Part shown: positions 11,241-20,480 of the stretch, in pieces | Position numbering within the stretch: position 1 is the stretch's first letter | How the letters are laid out: every line of letters starts with the position of its first letter | From: Williamsia sp. | GTDB lineage: Bacteria; Actinomycetota; Actinomycetes; Mycobacteriales; Mycobacteriaceae | Length of the DNA stretch: 47,006 nucleotides | Assembly: GCF_016462415.1 (NCBI RefSeq) | Contig: NZ_JAEMTF010000009.1 | Span: forward strand, 30,237-77,242 | Reading direction: 5' to 3' | Translations under genes and position numbers: made by a program | Notes under the pieces: model-generated | What the model saw: only the letters and a program-made list of their open reading frames with translations | Told to the model about the DNA's origin: nothing | Databases searched by the model: none

Positions 11241-11256
11241 TATGCCCTCCAGCATA
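11241..11256 (-). promoter_or_regulatory. Candidate TetR autoregulatory operator
   Basis: The perfect palindrome TATGC-CCTCCA-GCATA lies 23-38 bp upstream of the TetR start. Its distal half overlaps a possible -10 (TATGCT on the minus strand). The half-site TATGC also occurs twice in the mmpL promoter at 7516-7530. Confidence 0.4.
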
Positions 11257-11307
11257 GTCCGGCCCTCCATGGGGCGACGACGGAATCGCGATCCCTCCCG
11301 ACGCGGG

Positions 11308-12282
11308 TCAGCGCCGCTGCCAGGGCAGATCGGCGCGTCGTGAGGCGTTGACCGGGCAATAGTGCACCGGCGAGTCTCGTTGGTCGGCAGGCGGGAGGTT
11401 CCGCGCGGGTGTCTCGACGAACGGCTCGGAAGCTCCGACCCGGCCCGAGATCCGGTCCCACCCGTCCCGTGCGCGTGGGTGCATCCGATACCGCGGCGGC
11501 ACGAGTCGGAACGCACGGTCGACAACCCGACCGAGCCGTCGCAACCGACGTTCGTCGCGATCGGTCCAGGTCAGCCCGAGCATCTCGCGGACGGGTTCGT
11601 CGTACAGCCCGGTGGTGATCCACATGAACCCTCGGGCCACCGGAGCTGCGAGCCGTCGCCACACCGGGACCGGCATCCACGAGATCCACGGCGGCGGTGG
11701 GAGTTCGGTGATGTCCAGGACGGTCCGTACCGCGGGGTGATCGGTGAGGACGGTGCGGCACATGTGATCCCAGTAGACGAGGAAGTCCTCGTAGGTGTCC
11801 GGACACGGCCGCATGCTGACGCCGTAGGCGGCGTACCAGGTGCGGGATTCGGCGAACAGGGCACGTTTGTCCGCCTCGGTGATCGGCGGACCGAAGATCT
11901 CGGCGCATCGGATGTTGCCGTACCAGAACGTGGCGTGCGCCCAGTAGAAGACGTCGGGGTCGAGGGCGTGGTACCGACCGCCGTCGGGCATGTCCCCCTT
12001 GATGGTTCGGTGATAGTCGCGCACCTCGGCGCCGGTCCCGGTGGTCTGGTCGAACACGACGCCGATGATCGGGTAGAGCGAGCGCATCAGGCGTTCCCAG
12101 CGCTCGTCGAAGAAGTCGGAGTGCTCCCACACCGCCGCACCGAGTTTCGGGTGCATGTTCTGCATCGAACCGGACCACAGGCCCATCACCATCCCGCGCC
12201 AGCCGCCGAAGAACCGCCACGTGACCGAGTCGGGTCCCAGTGTCGTGTGGGCATCGTTCGTGGTCGCGGGCGAGGCCGTCAT
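11308..12282 (-). CDS. MpaB-family oxygenase (DUF2236)
   Basis: The 324-residue protein belongs to the DUF2236/MpaB group, which includes the latex-clearing protein Lcp and fungal MpaB; characterised members are heme enzymes that oxidatively cleave unsaturated chains. The N-terminal PDSVTWRFFGGWRGMVMGLW, a central RYHALDPDVFYWAHATFWYG with candidate heme or acid-base His residues, and a C-terminal transmembrane-like WRRLAAPVARGFMWITTGLY match the family. No signal peptide is evident. The ATG at 12282 is 8 nt from its -10, and the promoter is unusual. The substrate is unknown. Confidence 0.8.
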   Translation of the reverse strand: MTASPATTNDAHTTLGPDSVTWRFFGGWRGMVMGLWSGSMQNMHPKLGAAVWEHSDFFDERWERLMRSLYPIIGVVFDQTTGTGAEVRDYHRTIKGDMPDGGRYHALDPDVFYWAHATFWYGNIRCAEIFGPPITEADKRALFAESRTWYAAYGVSMRPCPDTYEDFLVYWDHMCRTVLTDHPAVRTVLDITELPPPPWISWMPVPVWRRLAAPVARGFMWITTGLYDEPVREMLGLTWTDRDERRLRRLGRVVDRAFRLVPPRYRMHPRARDGWDRISGRVGASEPFVETPARNLPPADQRDSPVHYCPVNASRRADLPWQRR

Positions 12283-12319
12283 GAGACGGAACGCTATATT
12301 CGTCTCACCCGGCTGTCAA
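12283..12319 (-). promoter_or_regulatory. MpaB promoter with overlapping operator
   Basis: On the minus strand TTGACA (12314-12319) is exactly 17 bp from TAGCGT (12291-12296), and the MpaB ATG follows after 8 nt, so the mRNA is probably leaderless. An inverted repeat GAGACG-N12-CGTCTC (12283-12288 and 12301-12306) covers the -10, part of the spacer and the bases before the start codon. A dimeric repressor there would block initiation. Confidence 0.65.
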
Positions 12320-12369
12320 CGGCCCGGCTGTCAACGGCTCGGCTGTCAACGGCCCGGGTGTCAACGGTG
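12310..12369. repeat. Four tandem 15-bp repeats carrying consensus -35 boxes
   Basis: The units are 12310-12324, 12325-12339, 12340-12354 and 12355-12369, with consensus CGGCTGTCAACGGCC on the plus strand. Units 1 and 3 are identical, unit 2 differs at one base, and unit 4 at three. Each unit reads TTGACA on the minus strand (12314-12319, 12329-12334, 12344-12349, 12359-12364). Unit 4 includes the stop codon of pxpC, so the array probably grew by duplication of the pxpC 3' end. Confidence 0.9.
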
Positions 12370-13257
12370 CAGTCGGACCCGTTGGCCGGGCACCAGCTGT
12401 GCGGCCCGATCGACCGAGTCGGCGGTCAACACCGCGGCGACGGGATAGCCGCCGGTGACCGGGTGGTCGGCGAGAAAGACGACCGGCTGACCGCTCGGCG
12501 GTATCTGCACCGAACCCAGCGCAACCCCCTCGGATGCGAGGGTCCCACCGTCCGAGCGGGTCTCGGGCAGCGGACTGCCGGGATCGTCGCGGTCGAGACG
12601 CACGCCGACGCGATTGCTCGACGGGTTGACCATCCAGAGACCGACGTACAGCACTTGTGGGTCGATCAGCGCCTGGGCCCGCGGACCCGGCTCGGCGTGC
12701 AGCGCCACGATCTCGTCGGTCGCCGATGTCATGGTGCCGGGCGCCTCGGTGGTGCTCGGCCACGCGCCGCGATCGGAGCCCACGGCGACGCGATCGCCGA
12801 CGCGGAGCGGGGCGGGTCCCAGGTCCGAGAGGGTGTCGGTCGACCGTGACCCGAGTACCGCCGGGACGTCGATGCCGCCCCGGACCGCCAGATAGCTGCG
12901 CAGCTGCGACGGGGGAGTGCCCAGCGACACCGTCTGCCCGTCACGCACGACGAATGCGGCGCCCGGGCCGGTGGGCCGACCGTCGATGACCACCGCGCAG
13001 GGTGCGCCGGTCACGACCATCAGCAGGTCCCCGGCGACGGTGACCGACAACCCGCCCAGGGTGACCTCGATGGTCGCGGCGCCCTCCGGGTTGCCGACGA
13101 GGCGGTTCGCCAGTCGCTGCGCGCCGCGGTCGGCGGCCCCGGACAGGGGGACCCCGAGGTGTGCGTACCCGGGGCGGCCCAGGTCCTGCACCGTCGACAG
13201 CGCACCGGTGGCGAGGATGCCGAGGTGTTGCGGATACGCGCCGGACGGCGGGGTCAT
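12361..13257 (-). CDS. pxpC: 5-oxoprolinase subunit C / biotin-dependent carboxyltransferase-like (PxpC, KipA)
   Basis: A 298-residue AHS2-domain protein. The N-terminal signature TVQDLGRPGYAHLGVPLSGA (about residues 20-39) and PVVFLADHPVTGGYPVAAVL near the C-terminus are diagnostic. With PxpA and PxpB it forms ATP-dependent 5-oxoprolinase, which opens 5-oxoproline to glutamate; the related KipA acts with KipI in Bacillus. The ATG overlaps the pxpB stop (ATGA), showing coupling. PxpA (LamB/YcsF) is not in this window. The stop codon is embedded in the last unit of a tandem repeat. Confidence 0.88.
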   Translation of the reverse strand: MTPPSGAYPQHLGILATGALSTVQDLGRPGYAHLGVPLSGAADRGAQRLANRLVGNPEGAATIEVTLGGLSVTVAGDLLMVVTGAPCAVVIDGRPTGPGAAFVVRDGQTVSLGTPPSQLRSYLAVRGGIDVPAVLGSRSTDTLSDLGPAPLRVGDRVAVGSDRGAWPSTTEAPGTMTSATDEIVALHAEPGPRAQALIDPQVLYVGLWMVNPSSNRVGVRLDRDDPGSPLPETRSDGGTLASEGVALGSVQIPPSGQPVVFLADHPVTGGYPVAAVLTADSVDRAAQLVPGQRVRLHR

Positions 13258-13922
13258 GTGGCCTCGAATCGCACGCGTCGGCCGGGCGTGAGAACCGCCG
13301 GCGGTCGGGCGTCGACGTCCCACAGCGCGATGTCGCTGCGACCCAACAGATGCCAACCCCCCGGACTCGACCGCGGATAGACCGCGCTGTACCCGGCAGC
13401 CACGGCCACCGATCCTGCGGGCACCGACGTCCGCGACTCCGGGCGACGGGGCACCGACCGCAGTGCGCCGAGGGGATCCGACCCCGATCGGTCAGGGACG
13501 AGATAACCGAAGCCCGGGGCGAACCCCATGAACGCGACTCGCCAGATCGTCTCGCGGTGGGCGGCGATCACCGCGTCGACGTCCAGGCCGGCCAGGTCGG
13601 CGACCGCGTCGAGATCGGGTCCGTCGTAGCGGACACCGATGACGACCGGGTCATCGCCTGACCCCTCCGTCTGGGCGGTGGCCCGTGCGGAGCGCGGGCT
13701 GCGCAGCGCCCTTCGCAGTCCGAGGTGGTCGAGTCCGCGGCCGGGGACCGCCTGCACGAGCACGGTCGTCTCGGCGGGCACCACGTCGATCACCGTGGGC
13801 AGCTCACCGCCGGTCATGGCTGCGCGTAGGCGGCCCGCGACCTCGAGGGCGCCGCGCCAGGGGGTGTCCTCATCCGAGAAGTCCAGCAGCAGCGCATCGC
13901 GTCCCGCGGGTAGCTCGCGCAT
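13254..13922 (-). CDS. pxpB: 5-oxoprolinase subunit B (PxpB, KipI-like)
   Basis: A 222-residue AHS1-domain protein. Diagnostic segments are the N-terminal GRDALLLDF and the central IWRVAFMGFAPGFGYL followed by R-x-P-R-x-VPAGSVAVAAGY near the C-terminus. It partners PxpC, whose ATG overlaps its TGA by four bases. The long upstream extension of the frame runs antisense through the epimerase gene and is not coding. The ATG at 13922 lies 7 nt after TAGCTT, without a Shine-Dalgarno. It is divergent from the epimerase gene with a 52-bp gap. Confidence 0.88.
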   Translation of the reverse strand: MRELPAGRDALLLDFSDEDTPWRGALEVAGRLRAAMTGGELPTVIDVVPAETTVLVQAVPGRGLDHLGLRRALRSPRSARATAQTEGSGDDPVVIGVRYDGPDLDAVADLAGLDVDAVIAAHRETIWRVAFMGFAPGFGYLVPDRSGSDPLGALRSVPRRPESRTSVPAGSVAVAAGYSAVYPRSSPGGWHLLGRSDIALWDVDARPPAVLTPGRRVRFEAT

Positions 13923-13929
13923 GGGTCCA

Positions 13930-13935
13930 AAGCTA
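13930..13935 (-). promoter_or_regulatory. -10 box of pxpBC, leaderless arrangement
   Basis: TAGCTT on the minus strand is followed by 7 nt and then the pxpB ATG. A leaderless transcript for the pxpB-pxpC pair is likely by spacing. Confidence 0.45.
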
Positions 13936-13974
13936 TCGCAGAACGGCGCCCGATCCGTGTGCCAGACTCGCAAT

Positions 13975-14919
13975 GTGGGTGAATACAGAATTGCTGCAGG
14001 CGAGTACAGCGCGCTGATCGTGGCCCGCGGTGCGGCGCTGCGCGAGGTGCGACACGGTGACCGACTGCTGACCGAGACCTGGGATGTGCCCGAGGGCGAG
14101 AAGCCGCCGCTGTCGGCGGGGTTGGTGCTCGCGCCCTGGCCGAACCGCACCGCCGACGGGAAGTTCACCTTCGACGGTGTCGACCACCAGCTCGACATCA
14201 CCGAGAAAGAGCGCAACAACGCCAACCACGGGTTCGTCCGCACCGTGGAGTGGAATCTGCACGACGCCACCGAGCGGTCGGTGACCCTCGGTGTCCCGGT
14301 CGGGCAGCACCCGGGATGGCCCTTCGACATCACCCTGACCGTCGAGTACGCCCTCGACGCCGACGGCGGCCTCACCGTCACCCACACCGCGGCCAACACC
14401 GGCGACGTCCGGGCGCCGTTCGCGCTGGGGCAGCACACCTTCATCCGTGCCGGTGACGCCGAGGTCGACGACTGCACCCTGACCCTCGCCGCGGACTCCA
14501 CCCTCCCGCTCGACCCCGAACGCCAACTGCCGCAGGGCGAACCGGTCGAGGTGGCCGGCACCGACCTCGACTTCCGGGCCGAGCGACGCCTGGCCGGGGT
14601 GTGGATGGACAACCCGTTCACCGATCTCGTCGTGACGGATGGCCGGCACCGCAGCCGGCTCACCGCACCCGACGGCGACTCGACCGAACTGTGGACCGAC
14701 CGCAACTTCGGGTGGGCGCAGGTCTTCACCGCCGACCCCGACCACGGCCAGGGGTTCCCGGGCCGCGGCCGTGCGCTCGCCGTCGAGCCGATGACCGCCC
14801 CGCCCAACGCCCTGGCCAGCGGCACCGACCTGATCGTCCTCGAGCCGGGCCAACAGTGGTCGGGGACATGGGGGCTGCGCACCATCGCCGCTCACCCGGT
14901 GAGCACCCAGGTCTCATGA
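13975..14919 (+). CDS. Aldose 1-epimerase family protein
   Basis: The 314-residue protein has the galactose-mutarotase fold: LAPWPNRTADGKFTFDG (about 57-73), NNANHGFVRTVEW with the conserved His (about 80-92), and FALGQHTFIRAG (about 148-159) with the second His. The acidic C-terminal residue of family members is likely in ALAVEPMTAPPNAL (about 266-279). It interconverts anomers of hexoses or related sugars. The start is uncertain upstream; the GTG at 13975 begins the conserved frame and follows CAGACT by 6 nt. The stop overlaps the start of the PfkB kinase gene (ATGA), so the pair forms a sugar-handling operon. Confidence 0.85.
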   Translation: MGEYRIAAGEYSALIVARGAALREVRHGDRLLTETWDVPEGEKPPLSAGLVLAPWPNRTADGKFTFDGVDHQLDITEKERNNANHGFVRTVEWNLHDATERSVTLGVPVGQHPGWPFDITLTVEYALDADGGLTVTHTAANTGDVRAPFALGQHTFIRAGDAEVDDCTLTLAADSTLPLDPERQLPQGEPVEVAGTDLDFRAERRLAGVWMDNPFTDLVVTDGRHRSRLTAPDGDSTELWTDRNFGWAQVFTADPDHGQGFPGRGRALAVEPMTAPPNALASGTDLIVLEPGQQWSGTWGLRTIAAHPVSTQVS

Positions 14920-15857
14920 AGGAGATCGTCGTCTGCGGTGAGTCCCTGGTCGACCTCGTCCTCGACGCCCGCGGGTTCGACGGGCCGGGTCAGCCCCCGC
15001 TGCACCCCGCGCTGGGTGGAGGGCCGTTCAACGCCGCCATCGCGCTCGGTCGGCTCGGATCGGCGGTGTCGTTCTGTTCGCGGGTGTCCACCGACCACTT
15101 CGGCGACGAACTCGTCGCCTCGCTGCGCGCGGCGGGGGTGGACCTGTCGCTGGTCCAGCGTGACGACGCCCCCACCTCGCTCGCGCTGGCCGCGATCGGC
15201 GAGGACAACGCCGCGAGCTACACCTTCTATGTCGAGGGCACCGCAGACCGGCTCGTGACCGACCCCGGCGCCCTGCCGCGATCGGTGGCCGCACTCTGCT
15301 TCGGCACGCTGTCTCTGGTGCTCGAACCCGGGGCGTCGGTCTACGAGCAGATGATGCACACCCACCACGCGCAAGGGCGGCTGATCATGGTCGATCCCAA
15401 CATCCGCACCGTCGCCATCGATGCGCCGGACGCCTACCGGGCGCGGTTCCGGTCGTGGCTGCCGTCGATCGACATCGTGAAGGTGTCTGACGACGACGCC
15501 GAGTGGCTCGGCCTGGGCCCCAACGGTTCTCACCCCGGCGACTGGCTCGCCGCGGGGGTGGGTGCGGTCGTCGTCACGCGGGGCGGCAAGGGCATCTCGG
15601 TTACCACCGCGGGCGGAACCGTCGACATCACCGCGCCGACGGTCACCGCCGTCGACACGATCGGGGCGGGTGACACCGTCGTCGGCGCCCTGCTGCACTG
15701 GCTCGGTGGGCACGGGTCCCTCGGCCAGCACGAGGTGCGGTCGATGGACGACGACGCCTGGCGGGAGGCCCTCACCTACGCCGCGCGGGCCGCCGCGATC
15801 ACCGTCTCCCGGGCCGGCGCCGACCCTCCGTGGGCGAGCGAGCTGACGAACGACTAG
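14916..15857 (+). CDS. PfkB-family carbohydrate kinase (fructokinase-like)
   Basis: The 313-residue ribokinase-fold enzyme transfers phosphate from ATP to a sugar. Visible motifs: N-terminal VVCGESLVDLVLDARG, the first PfkB signature around LGGGPFNAAIALGRLGSAVS (about 37-56), and the catalytic signature DTIGAGDTVVGALLHWL (about 247-263) with the catalytic Asp. Fructose is the commonest substrate of this subgroup, but the sequence does not prove it. It is coupled by a 4-bp overlap to the aldose epimerase gene. The epimerase next door suggests both work on one free sugar. Confidence 0.88.
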   Translation: MKEIVVCGESLVDLVLDARGFDGPGQPPLHPALGGGPFNAAIALGRLGSAVSFCSRVSTDHFGDELVASLRAAGVDLSLVQRDDAPTSLALAAIGEDNAASYTFYVEGTADRLVTDPGALPRSVAALCFGTLSLVLEPGASVYEQMMHTHHAQGRLIMVDPNIRTVAIDAPDAYRARFRSWLPSIDIVKVSDDDAEWLGLGPNGSHPGDWLAAGVGAVVVTRGGKGISVTTAGGTVDITAPTVTAVDTIGAGDTVVGALLHWLGGHGSLGQHEVRSMDDDAWREALTYAARAAAITVSRAGADPPWASELTND

Positions 15858-15881
15858 GTTGTTCTCAGGCTTAAGTACACC

Positions 15882-15901
15882 CTTGTCAACCGGTCCACAA
15901 G
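15882..15901. promoter_or_regulatory. Palindrome upstream of gltA, candidate operator
   Basis: CTTGT-CA-ACCGGT-CC-ACAAG is a 20-bp imperfect palindrome (16 of 20 positions symmetric) with a central ACCGGT, 30 bp before the gltA GTG. It lies in the 74-bp gap between the PfkB gene and gltA. No clear -35/-10 pair is seen with it. The binding protein is unknown. Confidence 0.4.
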
Positions 15902-15931
15902 ACCGTTCCAGCCATTCGAAAAGGGGCCCGA

Positions 15932-17253
<1,322 letters not shown>

Positions 17254-17257
<4 letters not shown>

Positions 17258-17613
17258 GCAAACCCGAGATCGATTTCCAGGAAGGCCCCGCGCCGACCGA
17301 CCTGGTGGCCACCGACCTGGTCGTCGGCGACGGACCGGAAGCGGTTGCGCACGGCATGGTCGACGTGCACTACGTCGGCGTCGAGTTCGACACCGGCGAG
17401 GAGTTCGACTCGTCGTGGGACCGCGGCCAGTCCGCGAACTTCCCGCTCGATCGGCTGATCCCGGGTTGGCAGGAGGGGATCCCCGGCATGAAGGTGGGCG
17501 GTCGTCGTCAGCTCACCGTGCCGCCGGAGCTCGCCTACGGACCCGCGGGTGCCGGACACCGTCTGTCCGGCAAGACGCTGGTGTTCGTGATCGATCTGCT
17601 CGGTGTCGGCTAA
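17254..17613 (+). CDS. FKBP-type peptidyl-prolyl cis-trans isomerase
   Basis: The 119-residue single-domain FKBP has DVHYVGVEFDTGEEFDSSWD (about 33-52), FPLDRLIPGWQEGIPGMKVG (about 65-84) with the active-site Trp, and YGPAGAGHRLSGKTLVFVID (about 94-113). It catalyses proline isomerisation in the cytosol; no signal peptide is seen. The GTG start overlaps the gltA TGA by four bases. Its C-terminus overlaps the start of the ROK kinase by 11 bp. A link to citrate synthase is only by co-translation. Confidence 0.92.
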
Positions 17614-18547
17614 GAATCTCGTCGCCGGCGTCGATGTCGGGGGAACCAACATCGAGGTCGGACTGGTCGACTCCCATCACCGGGTGATCGACCGCGCGAA
17701 GGCGAACACCCCGACCGAGGGCCCGGATGCGGTGCTCTCCACGATCGCCGAACTGGTGTCGTCGTTCGACGCCGATCCGGTGGCCGTGGGTGTCGGGATC
17801 CCGGGCGTCGTCCATGACGGCGACGTCCTCACCGTGCCGAACCTCTCGAACTGGCACGAGAAGGTCGAGATCGGGGACGAACTCGGCAAGTCGCTCGGCA
17901 TTCCCGTCGCACTCGGCAACGACGCGAACGTCGGACTCCTCGGTGAGTGGCTCGCCGGAGCGGCCGACGGCGCGGACAACGTTCTCGGACTCTGGATGGG
18001 TACCGGCATCGGCGGCGCCCTGATCATCGACGGCAAGCCGTTCAACGGTTCCCGCGGTGCCGCCGGCGAGATCGGGCACGTGGTCGTGCAGGAACGTGGC
18101 GCGCTCTGTGGTTGCGGCCGACGTGGCTGCGTGGAGGCCTACGCCGGACGCCGCTCGATGGAGACCGCGGCGGCCGACATGGTCGAGGCGGGACGGTCGA
18201 CGAATCTGTTCGACATCCGCGACGACCTCGGCAAGACCAAGATCACCTCGAAGGTGTGGAAGAAAGCGCTCGACTCCGGCGACGAACTGGCGGTGTCGTT
18301 GTTCGACACCGCGATCGACGCCCTGGGCGTCGCGATCGGGTCGACACTCAACGTGCTCGACCTCGACCTGGTGGTCGTCGGCGGCGGCCTCGCCGAGAAG
18401 CTCGGTCAGGATCTGGCCGATCGGATCGAAACCGCCACCGCGCCATGGGTTCTCCAGCCCAACCCGGACCGCAGGTTCGCGGTCTCGGCGCTGGGTGACG
18501 ATGCGGGCATCGTCGGTGCGGCCTCACTCGGCCGCGCCCTCCTCTGA
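17603..18547 (+). CDS. ROK-family glucokinase
   Basis: The 314-residue protein phosphorylates a hexose, most likely glucose, with ATP. The ATP-binding motif VAGVDVGGTNIEVGL is at the N-terminus (about 6-20), a second phosphate motif GTGIGGALIIDGK is near 133-145, and the ROK zinc motif lies around EIGHVVVQERGALCGCGRRG (about 155-174) with CxCGxxGCxE. The GTG at 17603 lies inside the end of the FKBP gene; it is the only sensible start because the glycine-rich motif begins at once. Third gene of the gltA operon. It converges with the hemophore-like gene across a structured gap. Confidence 0.9.
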   Translation: MSAKNLVAGVDVGGTNIEVGLVDSHHRVIDRAKANTPTEGPDAVLSTIAELVSSFDADPVAVGVGIPGVVHDGDVLTVPNLSNWHEKVEIGDELGKSLGIPVALGNDANVGLLGEWLAGAADGADNVLGLWMGTGIGGALIIDGKPFNGSRGAAGEIGHVVVQERGALCGCGRRGCVEAYAGRRSMETAAADMVEAGRSTNLFDIRDDLGKTKITSKVWKKALDSGDELAVSLFDTAIDALGVAIGSTLNVLDLDLVVVGGGLAEKLGQDLADRIETATAPWVLQPNPDRRFAVSALGDDAGIVGAASLGRALL

Positions 18548-18566
18548 CCTGACCTCTCACACGGAA

Positions 18567-18627
18567 ATCGTCCGACCTGAGGCTCGCCTCCGGCACAGTG
18601 CCGACGGCGACGCTCCTGCCGGACGAT
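18567..18627. terminator. Nested inverted repeats between convergent genes
   Basis: ATCGTCCG (18567-18574) pairs with CGGACGAT (18620-18627), and CGGCA-CAG-TGCCG (18591-18603) forms a small hairpin in between. The element sits between the stops of the ROK kinase and the hemophore-like gene. It could terminate in both directions, though neither side has a T-tract. Confidence 0.4.
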
Positions 18628-18646
18628 GTCCGTCATCAGGGGTCGA

Positions 18647-19000
18647 TCAGAAGCGGCTGCAGGTGTTCTCGATGACCGCGATGCGGTCCTCGATGGCCGG
18701 GCGGTACTGCCGCAGCTGCGGGTAGCGGTCCAGGTATCGCTCCGCCTCGGCACGCCGGGCCGCGTCGGGCAGGGTCACTACTCGCTCGAACTCGGCCTTG
18801 ATGCGCGGGTTGTCCAGGTACCGCGACACCTCGGGCGCGTTGGCGTCGATCGACCGCTCGACCTGGCCCAGGGTGCAATTGGTGCCCGGCACCGGGGTGG
18901 TGGGGGGAGCGGCCGACGCGGTTGCGGGCACGGCCAGCGCGGCTGCGCCGATTCCCAGGGTGATGGCGCCCAACTTGATACGTGTGAAACGTGAACTCAT
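18647..19000 (-). CDS. Secreted hemophore-related protein
   Basis: A 117-residue precursor with a clear Sec signal peptide: KLGAITLGIGAAALAVPATA then SAAPP, with cleavage near residue 31 after an A-x-A motif. The mature part is small and helical, with one Cys near its N-terminus (NCTLGQ) and one at the C-terminus (ENTCSRF), probably a disulfide. The segments APEVSRYLDNPRIKAEFERV and AEAERYLDRYPQLRQY match the hemophore-related family named after mycobacterial Rv0203 and Rv1174c. Heme binding is inferred from family, not shown. A strong GAGGAGG precedes the ATG. It follows prrB on the same strand after 102 bp. Confidence 0.75.
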   Translation of the reverse strand: MSSRFTRIKLGAITLGIGAAALAVPATASAAPPTTPVPGTNCTLGQVERSIDANAPEVSRYLDNPRIKAEFERVVTLPDAARRAEAERYLDRYPQLRQYRPAIEDRIAVIENTCSRF

Positions 19001-19102
19001 GTGTGCCTCCTCGCGGGGTACGGGCTCATCGAGGGCAACACCGGCGTAGCTGCAGCGGCACCTCGGGCCCGGGATCCACCGTAGCGAGGAAAATCGGACA
19101 TG

Positions 19103-20464
19103 TCAGGTCCATGCATCGATGGTGATGGCCAGCCGGGTGCCCCCGAGGGGGCTGTCGGACAGCTCTGCGGTGCCACGGTGCAGCGTCGCCTGCTGCGCGA
19201 TCAGGGCGAGTCCGAGACCGGATCCCGATGCGGTCGTGGTGCCGCGCTCGAAGCGTCCGAACAGCCGCGCCCGGTCGGCCGGGGGGATGCCGCGCCCGTT
19301 GTCGTCGACCAGGATCACCGCGCCGCCTCGGTCGCCGAGCGAGTGCGCGGACAACCGGATCTCGGTCGCCTGTCCGTGACGGACCGCGTTGATCACCGCG
19401 TTCTGGACCGCCATCGCGATCCCGGTCTCGACCACCGCGGCCGGCACCGACTGGTCGCCGTCGAGCGAGAGGGTCACACCGTGCAGGCGGGCGGCCGATT
19501 CTGTCGCCACCCGGTCGAGGATGTCCACGATGTCCATCCGCACACGGTCGCGGCCCCCGAGCTCGCCCTGCGCCAGGTTCTCCAGCGAGGCAAGCGTTTC
19601 CAGGATCCGGCCGTGGGACCGGCGCAGGTCGGTGATGATCTCGGCGCGTGACGCGGCGTCGGGGGAGAAGGTGTCGAGGACCTCGAGGTCGGTGCGCATG
19701 GCGGTCAGCGGGGTGCGCAGTTCGTGCGCCGACACCGATGCGAAGTCACGCGCGGTCGTCAGTGCCTCCTGCGTGCGGGCCCGCTCGTCGTCGACGCGAC
19801 CGAGCAGCGAGTTCATCGCCGCGGCGATCTCCTCGGCCTCGCGTGCGCCGCGAACGGTGTGCAGCGCAGCACGTTCGGGGTCCTCGGGTCCGGCGTCGAC
19901 GGGTAACGCCTCGGTGTGTTTGGCCAGGCGGCGCAGCGGGCGGATGGCCAACCCGCCGAGCAGCCACGCCAGCACGGCCGAGGCCACCACGGCGGCCAGG
20001 CCGATCAGCAGCAGGCCGCGCCGGAGTCCGTCGATCCGATCCAGCGTCGCCTTCAGTGGGATGGCGACCGATATGTTGGCTCCGCCGTCGAGGACCGAGC
20101 TCTCGAGTACCGACACGGTCTTCACCCGGTACTTGGTCCCGTTGATGGTGGTGTCGCGGACTCCGACGCTCTGCTGAGGTATCTGGGTGGCGGTGCTGAA
20201 CAACGACAACGGACCCACCCTGATCGTGGCCAGTGAGCCCGATGCGACGTTGTTGGCGATGGTGGTGGAGTTCGGGTTGGAGATGCTGGGTTGCGTTGCC
20301 GCCGAAAGGGTGTCGACACGTGCGTCGAGCTCCCGGTAGCCGCTGGTGCGTACCTGGGTCCAGGCGACCGCGCCCACGAGCCCGACGATGATCACCGTGA
20401 CCAGGGCCGCGGCCAGCGTGACACGGGTCCGCAGAGAGGGCGAGCGCCGCCGCGCGCGCCGCAT
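19103..20464 (-). CDS. prrB: Sensor histidine kinase PrrB
   Basis: The 453-residue membrane kinase has helix 1 (about 14-37), an extracytoplasmic sensor region (about 38-150), helix 2 (about 155-178) followed by HAMP, then the dimerisation and phosphoacceptor helix FASVSAHELRTPLTAM with His at about 247. The ATPase domain shows the N box (NAVINAVRHG), G1 (VDDNGRGIP) and G2 (GSGLGLALI). It autophosphorylates and passes phosphate to PrrA. A GTG at 20467 also exists, but the ATG at 20464 has better spacing to GGAGG. It starts 16 bp after the prrA stop. The neighbourhood matches the essential mycobacterial PrrAB system. Confidence 0.92.
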   Translation of the reverse strand: MRRARRRSPSLRTRVTLAAALVTVIIVGLVGAVAWTQVRTSGYRELDARVDTLSAATQPSISNPNSTTIANNVASGSLATIRVGPLSLFSTATQIPQQSVGVRDTTINGTKYRVKTVSVLESSVLDGGANISVAIPLKATLDRIDGLRRGLLLIGLAAVVASAVLAWLLGGLAIRPLRRLAKHTEALPVDAGPEDPERAALHTVRGAREAEEIAAAMNSLLGRVDDERARTQEALTTARDFASVSAHELRTPLTAMRTDLEVLDTFSPDAASRAEIITDLRRSHGRILETLASLENLAQGELGGRDRVRMDIVDILDRVATESAARLHGVTLSLDGDQSVPAAVVETGIAMAVQNAVINAVRHGQATEIRLSAHSLGDRGGAVILVDDNGRGIPPADRARLFGRFERGTTTASGSGLGLALIAQQATLHRGTAELSDSPLGGTRLAITIDAWT

Positions 20465-20480
20465 CACGCGGACCTCCGGA

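Noticed and set aside
12310-12369. Possible CRISPR array
   Set aside because: The repeats are contiguous 15-bp units without spacers, and no cas gene is present.
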